Shown: one piece after another, positions 52,775 to 64,000 of the stretch
Layout: each line of letters opens with the position of its first letter
How positions within the stretch are numbered: position 1 is the stretch's first letter
Assembly: GCF_964340395.1 (NCBI RefSeq)
Contig: NC_135566.1
Coordinates: 19,102,501 to 19,166,500, forward strand
DNA: 64,000 nt
From: Glandiceps talaboti
Lineage: Eukaryota > Hemichordata > Enteropneusta > Spengelidae
Direction of reading: 5' to 3'
Made by a program: the position numbers and the translations under genes
The notes under the pieces: generated by a model
What the model saw: only the letters and a program-made list of their open reading frames with translations
What the model was told of the DNA's origin: nothing
Databases searched by the model: none

Positions 52775-53535
52775 AAAATTGATACTACCAGTTAATCTTC
52801 TCAAAATATTTATCTTATTGCGTGATGACTTTAAAATATCATGATCGTCTGGATGAAATACGTAAGCATTGCATTTGCGTTGGCGGAAATCGGAATAGCA
52901 AAGAAGTGTCAGGCTACAATCTAACCGGAGAAGATGTAAGAAAGACGCTACTAGCCTACGCCGAGTTGTTACAACGGTCAATATATTATTAAATATAAAA
53001 TAAAGAACAGACGCAGTGCCAGTCACTGATGTAATGTCTTGTCACGTGACCGTAAGCTAAATTTAAACTTTGATTATGTGATTAATTGTAAAATGAGAAG
53101 AGTGACGTAGTAGTGTTCATTAGATTATCGAAACTCAACCCCATAACTTACTACGTCAGTAGGTTTATTTTCAAACTGAAAACGTGTGCCCCATACCGGA
53201 AATATCAAACAGGTTGGGGAAAAAATCACTCATTTAATAATTTTTATAAATTTCCGTCTGTGGAATTGACGCTGTTCCACATTGTTAGTAATATCTTGAC
53301 TGTGACGGGGGCGATGCACACGAGAATAGTAACTTGAAGATAATTGACGTCAAATATTAATCCTTAGTCCACACTTCGGCTACGTCATATTTGTCGGTGC
53401 TTATTCCCCCGTTGCATCTTCCTAACCTTCCTAACCAACGAATATTTCATCTGAAAGTGTACGTAGGTTAGGTTAGGCAATACCAATAAAGTATTGATAG
53501 GACAAGGTGCTACTAAATGTAAGCGACACATATAG
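51398..53535. repeat. Non-coding with (CAAA)n and (CA)n at 52648-52772
   Basis: Upstream flank of the SDR gene. CAAA units lie at about 52648-52680, then CCAA and CGCA variants, then CA repeats to 52772. No exon is supported. Confidence 0.6.
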
Positions 53536-53826
53536 GCCCTTGCGGAGTAATACTGGTGTTGGCGACACTTAGACCATCCATTCTTTGGCGATCTGAGGCT
53601 AGCAACGTAAACACGTATAGGCCCTTACGGAGTAATGCTAGATGTTGGCGATGTGTACATTTGTATATGCCCTTATGGAGTAATACTAGATGTTGGCGAC
53701 ACATACATTTTGTTAGGCCCTTACGGAGTAATACTACATGTTGGCGATGCGTACATTTGTATAGGCCCTTATGGAGTAATACTAGATGTTGGCGACACAT
53801 ACATTTTGTTTGGTCCTTACAGAATA
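53536..53826. repeat. 48-bp minisatellite
   Basis: GCCCTTAYGGAGTAATACTA-GATGTTGGCGA units begin at 53621, 53669, 53717, 53765 and 53813, exactly 48 bp apart. A further copy at 53536 is separated by 85 bp (one unit plus 37). Two subtypes alternate (CGATGYGTACATTTGTAT and CGACACATACATTTTGTT), giving a 96-bp higher-order period. Because 48 is a multiple of three, several frames on both strands stay open (16-residue repeats). The longest is 159 codons on the minus strand (53513-53992) and is probably not a gene. Confidence 0.9.
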
Positions 53827-53829
53827 CTG

Positions 53830-56800
53830 CTACTGTATATGTCCAAAGTCTAGCTAACTTTCCTAGTTTACCTAGAGGTATTATCTTAGTTGGCAGTATC
53901 TTCTTTTTGTTGGTGTAACCTTTATCACCGTCTTGTTTTTTTTTTACCATTATTTGATTGAACGGCGATATAAAACGTACAACGAAAGGCAAAAAATATT
54001 GTTTGCGTCCGTCATAAATGATTTGTATTGTACGTGTAGCAGTGTGAATTTGGTGTACGTGATGTAAGGTGGATGTAGTGTCCTTTGGATGGTGTTTATA
54101 CGGCCTTTACTGCGGTTTTCCACTGTGGTTGGTCTAACCGACCCTTGCCAGGAAACAATCTATTACCCGTGTGGACAGCAACAAGTGTCGCCAATACTTC
54201 TCAGGTCAAGGGTACATTTTAACTTCGCATGGATAATTTGAAATTTAAAATGAAGAAAAAAAATGGAGCCCTGCATTCACCCCGAAAAAGTACGAAAATC
54301 TATACCATACACAGGAAGTGGCGTTAAAGAGGGCGACAAGTTTGACAATTGAGAATATACATGTCAAGCGCATTATTATGAGTGTTTTTGAAGCCCCAGA
54401 AAAACACCGCCACAATCGCCAAAGAATGCCACACACCGGTAATATCCAATGATATTTGTACCATATTCTTTACTAAATAATTATGATGTCCTTCAATATG
54501 GAGTGACCTTTTTATAACCCCAAAAGTCCAATGACGCCAGTCGGTTTTGTTGTTGTTGTATTTTCATTTCAAAGCTTCAAGTGTTCGTCTTGTTTCTTAT
54601 GCTATTTCTTGCTAACATCTTAATCTTATCCGGCATGGTAACTATATGTGCATTTACACTCTGACATAAATATGACTTGAAAATAACATGGAGGCAGACA
54701 AAGTTTCTCTTTTTATCTACTAGTATAATCTTTTCATTAAAGGTCCATGTCAGATTGGGGTTAAAATCGGACTGGAAAAAACAGTTGTCTGGCAGAGCTA
54801 TAGCAAAAGTTGATCTAGAGCAAAATAATAATCATATGTAATCCTTATGGGTCTACTGATAAGATAACTTTTAAATGTGAGAACCTTGGATTGGAACCCC
54901 TGGCCTTTAAATTTGGACGAGAAACACACTTGTCTGACAGAGAGTAGAAAATGAAAGTTGGTTCTGACATGATGAGTTTTTCCAAGTCTACCTCCTTGGT
55001 TTTGAAGAAAAGAATGGTCCTATGTGATCCTCGACGCTGCACTGATACGATAGTACTACATTTGTACGAGAATCTGGGATAGAACGATCAGCCCGTAAGA
55101 TTTTCGAAAGATTTATCGAAAATTCTCAAAAGATTAATGGAAAATTTAAACGCAAAATGGTAGTCATTATTGTGGACGTGGTTTGAAATGATTTATGGTT
55201 TAATGGTGTGAATACGTCTTTACAATACATTAATCAGGTTGGATTGTTTATTTTGTAACTTGAATATTTACGTTCTACTCCGTAGTGTCACACCAAATGT
55301 GTGAAATAACACGATTTAAAGCAACCCTTTTACAAACAGTGTACTTACACTACTATTATTCACCGACCTGATTGGTGTATTTAACACTTGCTAATAAGGA
55401 TAGAAAGTGTAATCAGCCAAATATGCGAATTGGAACAATATCTCTTTAATAATAAGCTATTTATGAAATGGTGTGAATGACTCTGTTATCACCTCAAACA
55501 TGTTTGGCATTTTTCGGCAGAGTATGGTTATACTTTGTCGCTTTCCTACGATAAAAGCTGATAAAAATTCCATTCAGGAATGATAGGTGAGAAAAATGTT
55601 GGTCTTTTGTTTAGTACACAATGGTGTATCTGTTTGTAAACAATTTCAACAACGAGTTAACTGTGGGAAATATTTAGCGTTTACCGGAAGTCGGTTTGAA
55701 GTATCCGATGGCAGCGCGGATACACCGTACGTTTACTTTGCGGGCAGTGACACTTTGATTTGGTTTCTTGCCTTCCGGATCTTCTCTAATTTGGGTGAAC
55801 TGTCAACCACAAATTATTACAAAAAAACGTTAAGAACACGGGATTCAACTGCATTATCGAAATCACATACAATATCAACGTTGAATCATGTCGCTTTGTC
55901 TTTGAGTTTAATTCTATCATGGAGGTGTGGGTTATACCCCGGGGGTTATACTTACACGATTCTATCGAGTCGGACGTCTACCCTTGTTCTGATGCAAGGT
56001 ATCTCTACATTAGACAAACAATGAGCATCAGTTGAATTAAAAATAGATAGACAATTCAAGGAACAGAGCTTAGATTTATTGCATGAAAAACAAACTAAAT
56101 AATCCAGATTGGGAAAATTGCGTTAGATTCTGGAGCAATTACCGCTGAAATAGGCATACTGTGAAACTTTTGGTAAGCCTCGCTTTGATTGGTTGAGAAA
56201 CGGTGTGAAAAATGACATCTGTTACTTGTATTGTTATTGACAAATTATTTTGAACCTTCCGACGACTTCACGTCGGCCCTTTGAACTGAACATGTCTACA
56301 ATCCTCAGTTTCTTCATATACAGTTCTCCTCCACTGTCTGTGGTTTCTTTGTTACGACACAATGGGACGTGATGTCACCTTGATTATGACGTCACATTTT
56401 GGTGGTCATCCAAAAATGATAAGATTCTATGTACAGTCACAGTGTGGTAGATTTGTAGATCGGAATTTGTCCTAAAAGTTTATTAAAATCTATAGGTACG
56501 TTTTAGGGATGGAAAATAGTCACATCTACATTTTTTTCTTCAAATTCACTAATTTGTACGTTTTGATTTATGCTTAATCTACTTAAGGAGAATAATAAAA
56601 CCCAAACCATGATTTGGGGCAATTTGTTGTACTCAATGCAGATAAAACCCACACAAAAACAGAAACAAACACTCGAAACTTGTTAAAGTAAACCATATAC
56701 ATTGATAGTGCAACTGAACACTGGTAAACAGCTTGCCAAATTATTCCCGTCACCGGCTTAAATATGTTAAATTAGTGAGATGATATTGTAACGTTTGAAC

Positions 56801-56997
56801 AGAGCGTAATATCGTCGCTTGTCCGAAGTCTCCATTAGATTAGATGTCCCCAAACTGCATTCATATACTGATTGCAACATGACCCGCCAAACAAAAACAT
56901 GTTTGTGCAAAAACGCATTGTATTTTGCTAAAGCTAAATAAATGTGATGCACACTTTCCACGTCTGCATTCATAGTCAAAAATTGTCTTCTGAGATA
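53830..56997. other. Non-coding with one worn repeat
   Basis: 54739-54805, starting TTAAAGGTCCATGTCAG, matches in inverse the sequences around 34700-34745 and 35170-35235. The 145-codon plus frame at 55587-56024 has no recognised domain and reads as chance. Confidence 0.4.
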
Positions 56998-57110
56998 CCC
57001 TGGCGATCGAAGCCAGGGACTTTATGCTGATGAGAAAAAATGTCCCTGGCGATCGAAGCCAAGGGACATTGTGCCGGTGGCTGAGAACCCTGGCGATCGA
57101 AATTCCAGGA
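56998..57110. repeat. Three clustered CCCTGGC-GATCGAA-GCCAGGG hairpins
   Basis: Copy 1 is at 56998-57018 with 7-bp perfect arms. Copy 2 is at 57041-57068 with arms TGTCCCTGGC / GCCAAGGGACA. Copy 3 is at 57088-57110 and is degenerate on its right arm. All keep the GATCGAA loop. Function unknown. Confidence 0.8.
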
Positions 57111-60100
57111 ACCTTTTACATGCATGATGGCTTCGATTCGTACTCTGCATTCATACGTTTATGACACATTTTCGACCATTTTACATTGTACAAACTTTAT
57201 TGCGTGCCTTTTTAGTCCTAAAACTCTATTTTGATAAAGCAAAAAAGACTCAAGTCAGATCAGGTTGCGCAATGAAGCCTATCTAATCTGTCAAATTGAA
57301 TCAAACTCGACTTAAATTTGTGCATGCATAGACGTGTAGGGTCTATGGTGCATGGCACATTCCACTATTTAAATATGTTGTAATACTTGTACATGTTTGC
57401 ACTAGATCTACAGTCAATTAATGAAACTAAGTCCAGGGGTTCCACAAGTTTGGAATTGTTGAAAGGAGAATGCTTTACACCAATCCCGTGTGGACAAGTG
57501 GTGACTCATGGCTTCCTATTGAATAGTTGCGTAACTCCCGCCCACAGTTATCATGGTTCGCAGTTTCCTTTAGATGAATTGTATCAAAGGCTATTTTAAT
57601 TAAAATCCAATTGTTTTCCAAGGGGAATAACGCATATTGTACTGGAACCAATTCGGACCAAGACGATTGTTTTTATCTAAATGATCATTGAATTCGTTAA
57701 CGTAAATTAGAAACCCCACGCATCGTGACCTCATTAATAGTTATGTTGAAGCTACCGTGTCATCCCGCGCCTTCTCTGGATAATTATATTGAGAACTTTG
57801 CCAGACATCAGAAAACGTAGTTTACCGACAATATTGGAATGTAGATTGAAGAGACTCTCTGCTTTTAACCAAAAGTCAAATTTAAGATAACCATAAAGGG
57901 AGTTTGCGTTATCGATATAACGATATCGATATATCGTTGCTAGGTAAACAACAAACAAAATATAAGAAAGGGCATTTGACAACAATATACATGTTTACAG
58001 TATGTTGGTTGTTAGCGACCACCGATATCTCCATTCTTCTCTGGTTGTCTGTGCGACTATTGATAATAAATGGCCTAGATGTGCCTTGAAGACATCGCTA
58101 AATTGCGTTCGTCTTTCAAGCCTACTGGCAGAGTATGCCAGGGACTGCATAACACTGCACTCCCAGTATTATAGTGTAAAACGGTCACCACCTATATAAG
58201 TCGCCCGTTTGTCTACGAGTTCCATGGAAACCGTAGCCTAGTTACTATACGTGCATTGTCGTTCTCTACGATCTCTTTCTAACCATGGAGATATGATCGT
58301 AACACAGGACTTGACTATCGTAAGGCGTGCACAGGACCAGACCTCTACCCCATGTAGATATTCACCAAGTCCGCCAGCCAGTCTAGTCACATAGTACAAG
58401 ACAATACAATAATACGTAATAGCGACTCGACCTTGACATTCACACCAAGCCGTGCCCCATCTACGGGGTTTTCAAACACAAGTACCCTGAATTGAGAGTG
58501 GATAATCAAGGTCAAGGGTTATTGGAATTCCAAGGTTATGGAGAGTAACCACATTTATAAACCACAAACTATAACGGCATGGGAAAATATTGAGACACAT
58601 AGGCATTCATTTACTGTACAGCAAATTGACTGGCTTACATATTGTCATTATCTACAACTGTTACATTAAAAAAGTGCAAGTTTTCAGTTCAAGGTCGAAT
58701 GAATTGAAACAAACCCAACACGTTCGTAATCTTGACATCTATACGCAGTAAACTGTACATGAAGTTTTATTCCGTAATAATATTTTACCGAGCTAATTTA
58801 ACTTAAATATTCCAAATCATCTGAGTTCCTTTTCCATGCCTTTACAACTGTAATGCGACCGTAAAGTTCCCACTTTCCATTCAGTAAACCGTGACTTGGC
58901 GACTTTTATTCTTGGGAAATTATTTTCAATAGCGTACTACAACAGTGTCACGCGTGCATCCAATGACATCTTTGTCGACGATAGGTCAGCTGGATTCCTT
59001 TTGACACATGATAGCCACGTGCTTGTACTTTCGGACAGAATCACGAGAATACGGCATGCAACTTGACACTCGACTTGTCGATCATCACCAACACACAGTT
59101 GTGCAGTTAAAAAAGTTAAAATTTGACATTTACTTTCTTTACTGTATCTTACAATATATTTTCTTAAGAACTGAAAACAGACGAGTTAATGCCAGCTTGT
59201 ATTAACAGGTAAACCATTTATACAAGTACTATACTACACATTTTGGCTTGCACGATCTGTGACGCGGGGATGAGTGCAACGAAAACGTTTATTGAGCAAT
59301 AAAATTACAGTATGGTTAAGTAGCGTTGGTGCTGGGTAAGCTATGTGACTGAAAGTCAGCTAATCGTCAACACCACAGCGCCGGAATACCTGAACAAGTT
59401 ATTTAACAAGAACGCCGTTGTTCTGTGTTGGAGTGTTTGATGTGGGCAGCTAAGGAATAGTCACTGTTATGTCTCATTGTGTAATAAGTATGAAGTTACT
59501 TGTATCGTTGGTCACTTCAAAGTACCGGAAAAAGTTTCAATTCAAGCGTAATTATTCTCCGAGGTGCAAGGTGGCGATTAAAGACAATAAAAGCGAAACC
59601 GATTCTAAAACACACAGGAAATATAGACAATGGACAGGGTCAGTATTATTGATTTTTTTTAGCGGCGGCAGAAAAAAAAATTTTTTCGGCAATTTTGTCT
59701 TTGTTATAAGTAGTCTTTCGCTCTTGGACGTGCCGCCGTGCTAGAGATCTTGTGTAGTACTTCCGTTGATTAATGGTCGCATTGCCACCCACTTCATTTT
59801 GTTAAACTATCTCCTATTTCTATAGACAACTCACCACCAATTGTGATTCATTAATTTACATAAACAAATTTAGTTACAAACAAACCGCAAAACAAATCGT
59901 AGTTCATTTCAAACCAGTGTAAACTACCGGAACTGATTAACATGGGAATCCTATTAGATTTCCGTTCACGTAGACTTCCGACAAAAATCCGAATCATCCC
60001 GAAGAGAGGCCGAATGACAAATACCCACCCACGTTTTGCCGTAGGTCCGGTTCGGTGTGATGACTCGTAGAGAAAGTGCGCTATTTCAAGGGCAAGAATT

Positions 60101-61736
60101 GAAACGCTGCAAGTTTACGCTCTTTGAATTTTTAAACTTGGCCATGTAATGAAATTGTCATTACTCAGAAAAGCTTTCAAGTAAAATCGTGCGTTTCTAA
60201 CAGGAAATTCACTGAGCCTTGGAAGTGGACGATGAAGGTTACGAAATATCTGACGTCACGCATAAATCAACGTGTTCTGACGTAACTCTAGTCTTATACT
60301 TTCAGACGCACTGGAGTGTAGACAATAAACGAGTCAACGATTTATCATTTTATACCATAATTTATCGATGTACTTTATACGTTTTATGTCAACATTATTA
60401 ATAACTACGAATATGAGAACATTTCACAACATTGGAAATACAAATGTATAAGTGTGTAGGCCTAAAACAAACCCAACCGTTTCTATTCTCTTGTTTCTTG
60501 TATACGTGTAATGTCATTTTTTATGTCATGTGACGCTTAAATTGAATAAATACATAAATATTAAACGGCTTTCTGCACCATGGAGAATTATCATGCGCGA
60601 GTCTGAACGTTAAGATGAAACGTACCGAAATTTCACTTGGCCCCCGAAAGCAAAACTGTAGTTATTCATACATGACCATATATGGGTATGAGAATACCGT
60701 AACGTTAATAAAAACCTCTACCTATAACCATTGTAATATTGGATTGTATCTTATCGATCGAGGCTACAAGGCAAGGCTAAAGTACTATAACTAAACGTAC
60801 GTGTAGACTGCATATACAGCGGTAGATGTACCGGCCACACTATAAACTGCTATATAGGTCAGAGTATGTTTAACTCGGAACTAATTAGCAACGATACGAA
60901 GTTGTGAAAACACACCCACATTTTTTCATGTTAATAATAGAGTTACCAAACACAAGCGATGATGATGATAAATTAAGGAACTAATATTAGAACCATGACA
61001 ACAAAGTAACTTTGTCCTAAGACAATATTCATTAAAAATTCATTGATTAACCTACGGGGACTAAGTATTTAGCACTTTCCGTCAAAAGTAGGGGTTCGAC
61101 ATAAAATTTCCATTTTTTTCATGTAGCTTTAAGTTTTAAATACTCAAGTTTTTTGGAAAACATCATAAAAATATCCTCTATGTATCAAGTAATACCAAAA
61201 AACAAAAAATGACAAAATTTACAAAATTGACTTTTAATAAATATGCCTCTATGTCACGCATGCGCATGTCTGGTGTAAAAAAAGTTGTCATGATGTATGC
61301 TCGACGTTGACGGCCTTCCCCTCCACGTTTCACAGCAAAGTGCGCGGGTCGGCATTATATACATTACGTACATAATACTGTTTATCCGGATTTTAAACTA
61401 ACCACGCTTACGTACTAAATTACATATTTATTATAGATATCCGGATACTTTTCAATCAATTATTAATTAGAAAGTGTATACCTTAGAGAATTTGTCTCGC
61501 CAACCACTTTCAGACTGCTACATTGTTCCAGCGCATTTTGTTTCAGCCAGTAGCTGACACATTTCAAATGTAAAGACATGTCGACTAAAATGATGAAAGT
61601 AATATCAACAAGTCAATTTCATTTTTTTGTGTTGAAATTATTTCATGAGTTATATGAATTTTCATGAATTTGTTACACTACATATCTTTACGTAAGGTTG
61701 AGAGAGCCATCTTGAAATGGACTAGTCTGTCTAACG
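57111..61736. other. Non-coding, no gene seen
   Basis: Overlapping TATCGATA-like palindromes at 57909-57938. Exon-like frames at 59510-59640 (ends near GG|GTCAGT) and 60216-60330 (follows TTCTAACAG, but a TGA lies in frame just inside) are not convincing. Confidence 0.35.
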
Positions 61737-61802
61737 TGTCTACATCGCGGTCTGTGATCACTGTCTCACAGTTAAGCAAAGACACAGACCCCGATGTAGA
61801 CA
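61737..61802. other. 20-bp-arm stem-loop (pre-miRNA-like shape)
   Basis: TGTCTACATCGCGGTCTGTG at 61737-61756 pairs with CACAGACCCCGATGTAGACA at 61783-61802 with one mismatch, around a 26-nt loop. The size fits a short pre-miRNA, but it could equally be a solo inverted repeat. The plus-strand open frame that runs through it (61664-61864) is probably incidental. Confidence 0.45.
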
Positions 61803-62337
61803 GGCTAAAAATGGACAGAGTATTATCAAACCTCAACTTTGGTCATTTTGAAACGACAATTTGAAACTTTGGATAAAATATGACGGAACATCTCTGTTAT
61901 TGATGCGTTAATAGACCGCACACTTCATCACTTATTATTTCAATTGCTTGAATATTGCACATGATCAAATACTCATTACTAAATTTAGACGTTCGTCAAA
62001 CAAAGTAAGAAACGTGTCACGCTTCACGACCTTTCCGTGATCGCACCAAGCTAAATTCAAACATTGTGACGACAGAACACCATGACACACATATAGACAT
62101 TGAAAATGATGACGCGGGCAAGTTTCATTACCGTTATGCATTTTTATGGAGGGTAAAACGAATCCCACCAACTCCAGGGACAAACGGCGTCTTTGTAGCT
62201 TTAATGGGCCTATCGCCTTCCAATATTCGCTGACTTGACAAATTAATGGCATTATAAAGAGCAGAGTTGAATTTAATTAATCAATAACGTGCTATATTCA
62301 AATAGCCGAAATGTTTCGGATACCAACATTGAGAAAG

Positions 62338-62389
62338 TGACGTCATGTGAAGCCTCTCGTCAGCTCTCCGTTGATTCTACATGACGTCA
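62338..62389. promoter_or_regulatory. Inverted pair of CRE palindromes
   Basis: TGACGTCATGT (62338-62348) and ACATGACGTCA (62379-62389) are perfect 11-bp inverted arms, each containing a full TGACGTCA. They can form a stem-loop and also give two ATF/CREB-type sites. No gene is seen beside them. Confidence 0.5.
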
Positions 62390-63183
62390 TACAATGATGA
62401 ATTGATTTATAGGTGTAATACCATCTACCAATTTTGAAAGCATGTAGTTTGAATCTACCAAATTTACCCTTTCATTGTGATTGTCGTCAACTTTAACTTT
62501 TATAAAATTCAATAAAATGTCTTTATCGATCTCTTAATCTCCGAACTACGTGTTTTTATGAAACATTGCAGTATATAATCACCAAACAGAAAATGGTTCT
62601 GGTATGAACGCAAACGAAAAATCTGAAAACTTAAATAAAAAAATAACTGTCCCATTGTGATAATTTTATTCTCGCTCGTGGCGATTCAGAGGGAAAGCAA
62701 ATATAGAGCGATACGGCATAGTAGCTAAGGAGTGCACATAATTGCTAGTACGATACGCCTACGTAAAGGCAGAAAGGACAAGTAGTGTGTTGGTTGTATC
62801 AATGGGCTTATAATTTAATCATTTCACTTCCATACAAAAGAACTGAAACCTGTGGTTCACATCTAAATGCCATCGCATCAGTATAGCGTGAAGGAAAACG
62901 TGAAAAGTGTGTGTATTTTATCATCTCCTAAAGTTCTTACAAGATATTCCAGACACGCCTTGAAACTGAATGGAGTTGTTTTGTCTTTAAAAGATAAACT
63001 TAAGAACGTTAAAGGTACGCCCTTTACTATATGATTGTTATATCATTTCACCACACCCAGTCACCCACTATATTCTTTTACAATGTAGAAATTACACCTT
63101 CTCCACCCTATCAATTGTGTGAAAATAAATGACTCTATGGAGAATAATTGAACATTGACTCAGAGTCGGATGATAAATCGACA

Positions 63184-63538
<355 letters not shown>

Positions 63539-64000
63539 GAGCTTACAGACTGGCAGATATAACCCTAATTTGAATGGACAGAAAACATTGTGTGTGTGTG
63601 TGTGTGTGTCACATATCTATACCTATATGTACGTATATTAAGTTTATGTATGTATTTGACTATTTCAGTATATCTGGTCATCAACCATGCATACTGGAGA
63701 CATGGCAGACACTGCTAAGAGAATAGATAATTAGTATTTTGGGTTATGTCTCATGACAATTATTAATTGGTGTTATGTCAGCCTGGAAAATTATCCATGT
63801 CAAGACTGAGATTTCAACTGAGTGACAGGAAAGCCTGGAATGCATGGAATTCGATACTACTTCCATGTTATATTTGTACTATAGGTACTTTTATAAATAA
63901 TTGTGACTCAGTAAAACAACGTGATGAATAGAGAAGAAAATATTTAGAAGAAGGACAGCTACATGACACATAATGATGACACATCGAGAACTAGAGACAC

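Noticed and set aside
55587-56024. 145-codon plus-strand frame
   Set aside because: ATG-started but of mixed composition, with no recognised domain and no splice or promoter context. Treated as chance.
60198-60400. Exon-like frame after TTCTAACAG
   Set aside because: An in-frame TGA at 60213 lies between the acceptor and the protein-like part.

Overview
This is a window of animal nuclear DNA, not bacterial. It is AT-rich, has no operon-like gene packing, and carries GT-AG introns, a spliced vertebrate-type retinol-dehydrogenase-like gene, decayed retrotransposon and zinc-finger remnants, fold-back elements and very many simple-sequence arrays. CpG is not visibly depleted. The retinol-dehydrogenase-like gene and the microsatellite style fit a marine invertebrate (deuterostome or lophotrochozoan), but the species cannot be fixed from the sequence alone.

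Two protein genes can be supported well. (1) A four-exon short-chain dehydrogenase/reductase of the RDH11/12/13/14 group lies on the minus strand (51264 down to 46092). It encodes 335 aa with a complete cofactor and active site, and sits behind a TATA box, an AP-1-type site and a full palindromic CRE. (2) A two-exon gene on the plus strand (37617-39500) encodes a basic 399-aa protein of no family I recognise. It has an N-terminal charged helix and two diverged copies of a GTPPMH-x3-H-x2-LE-x3-RV motif. A third, weaker two-exon candidate is on the minus strand at 23035-23641.

The rest is non-coding and repeat-rich. Region by region: 1-10 kb holds (CT)n and (ATC)n arrays and a fold-back element (8164-8420). 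10-16.5 kb holds a 158-bp (CT)n array and long GGT/GAT/TTG arrays. 20.4-20.9 kb is a roughly 500-bp (TATG)n array. 25-26.2 kb is a compound tetra-/dinucleotide array. 26.9-27.4 kb is a decayed C2H2 zinc-finger sequence. 31-35.9 kb holds more tetranucleotide arrays and a second fold-back element flanked by TTAA (34796-35103). 42.8-43.4 kb is a CR1/L2-like LINE reverse-transcriptase tail next to a (GA)n array. 53.5-53.8 kb is a 48-bp minisatellite, 57.0-57.1 kb a trio of related hairpins, and 63.2-63.5 kb AT and GA arrays.

The most notable unexplained structure is: the duplicated motif in the unknown gene; several recurring short hairpin families (arms CTCAGACCACTA, and arms with CATGGA/TCCATG cores); a 20-bp-arm pre-miRNA-like hairpin at 61737-61802; and a strong excess of the palindrome TGACGTCA, counted by eye at 14 sites where about one is expected.
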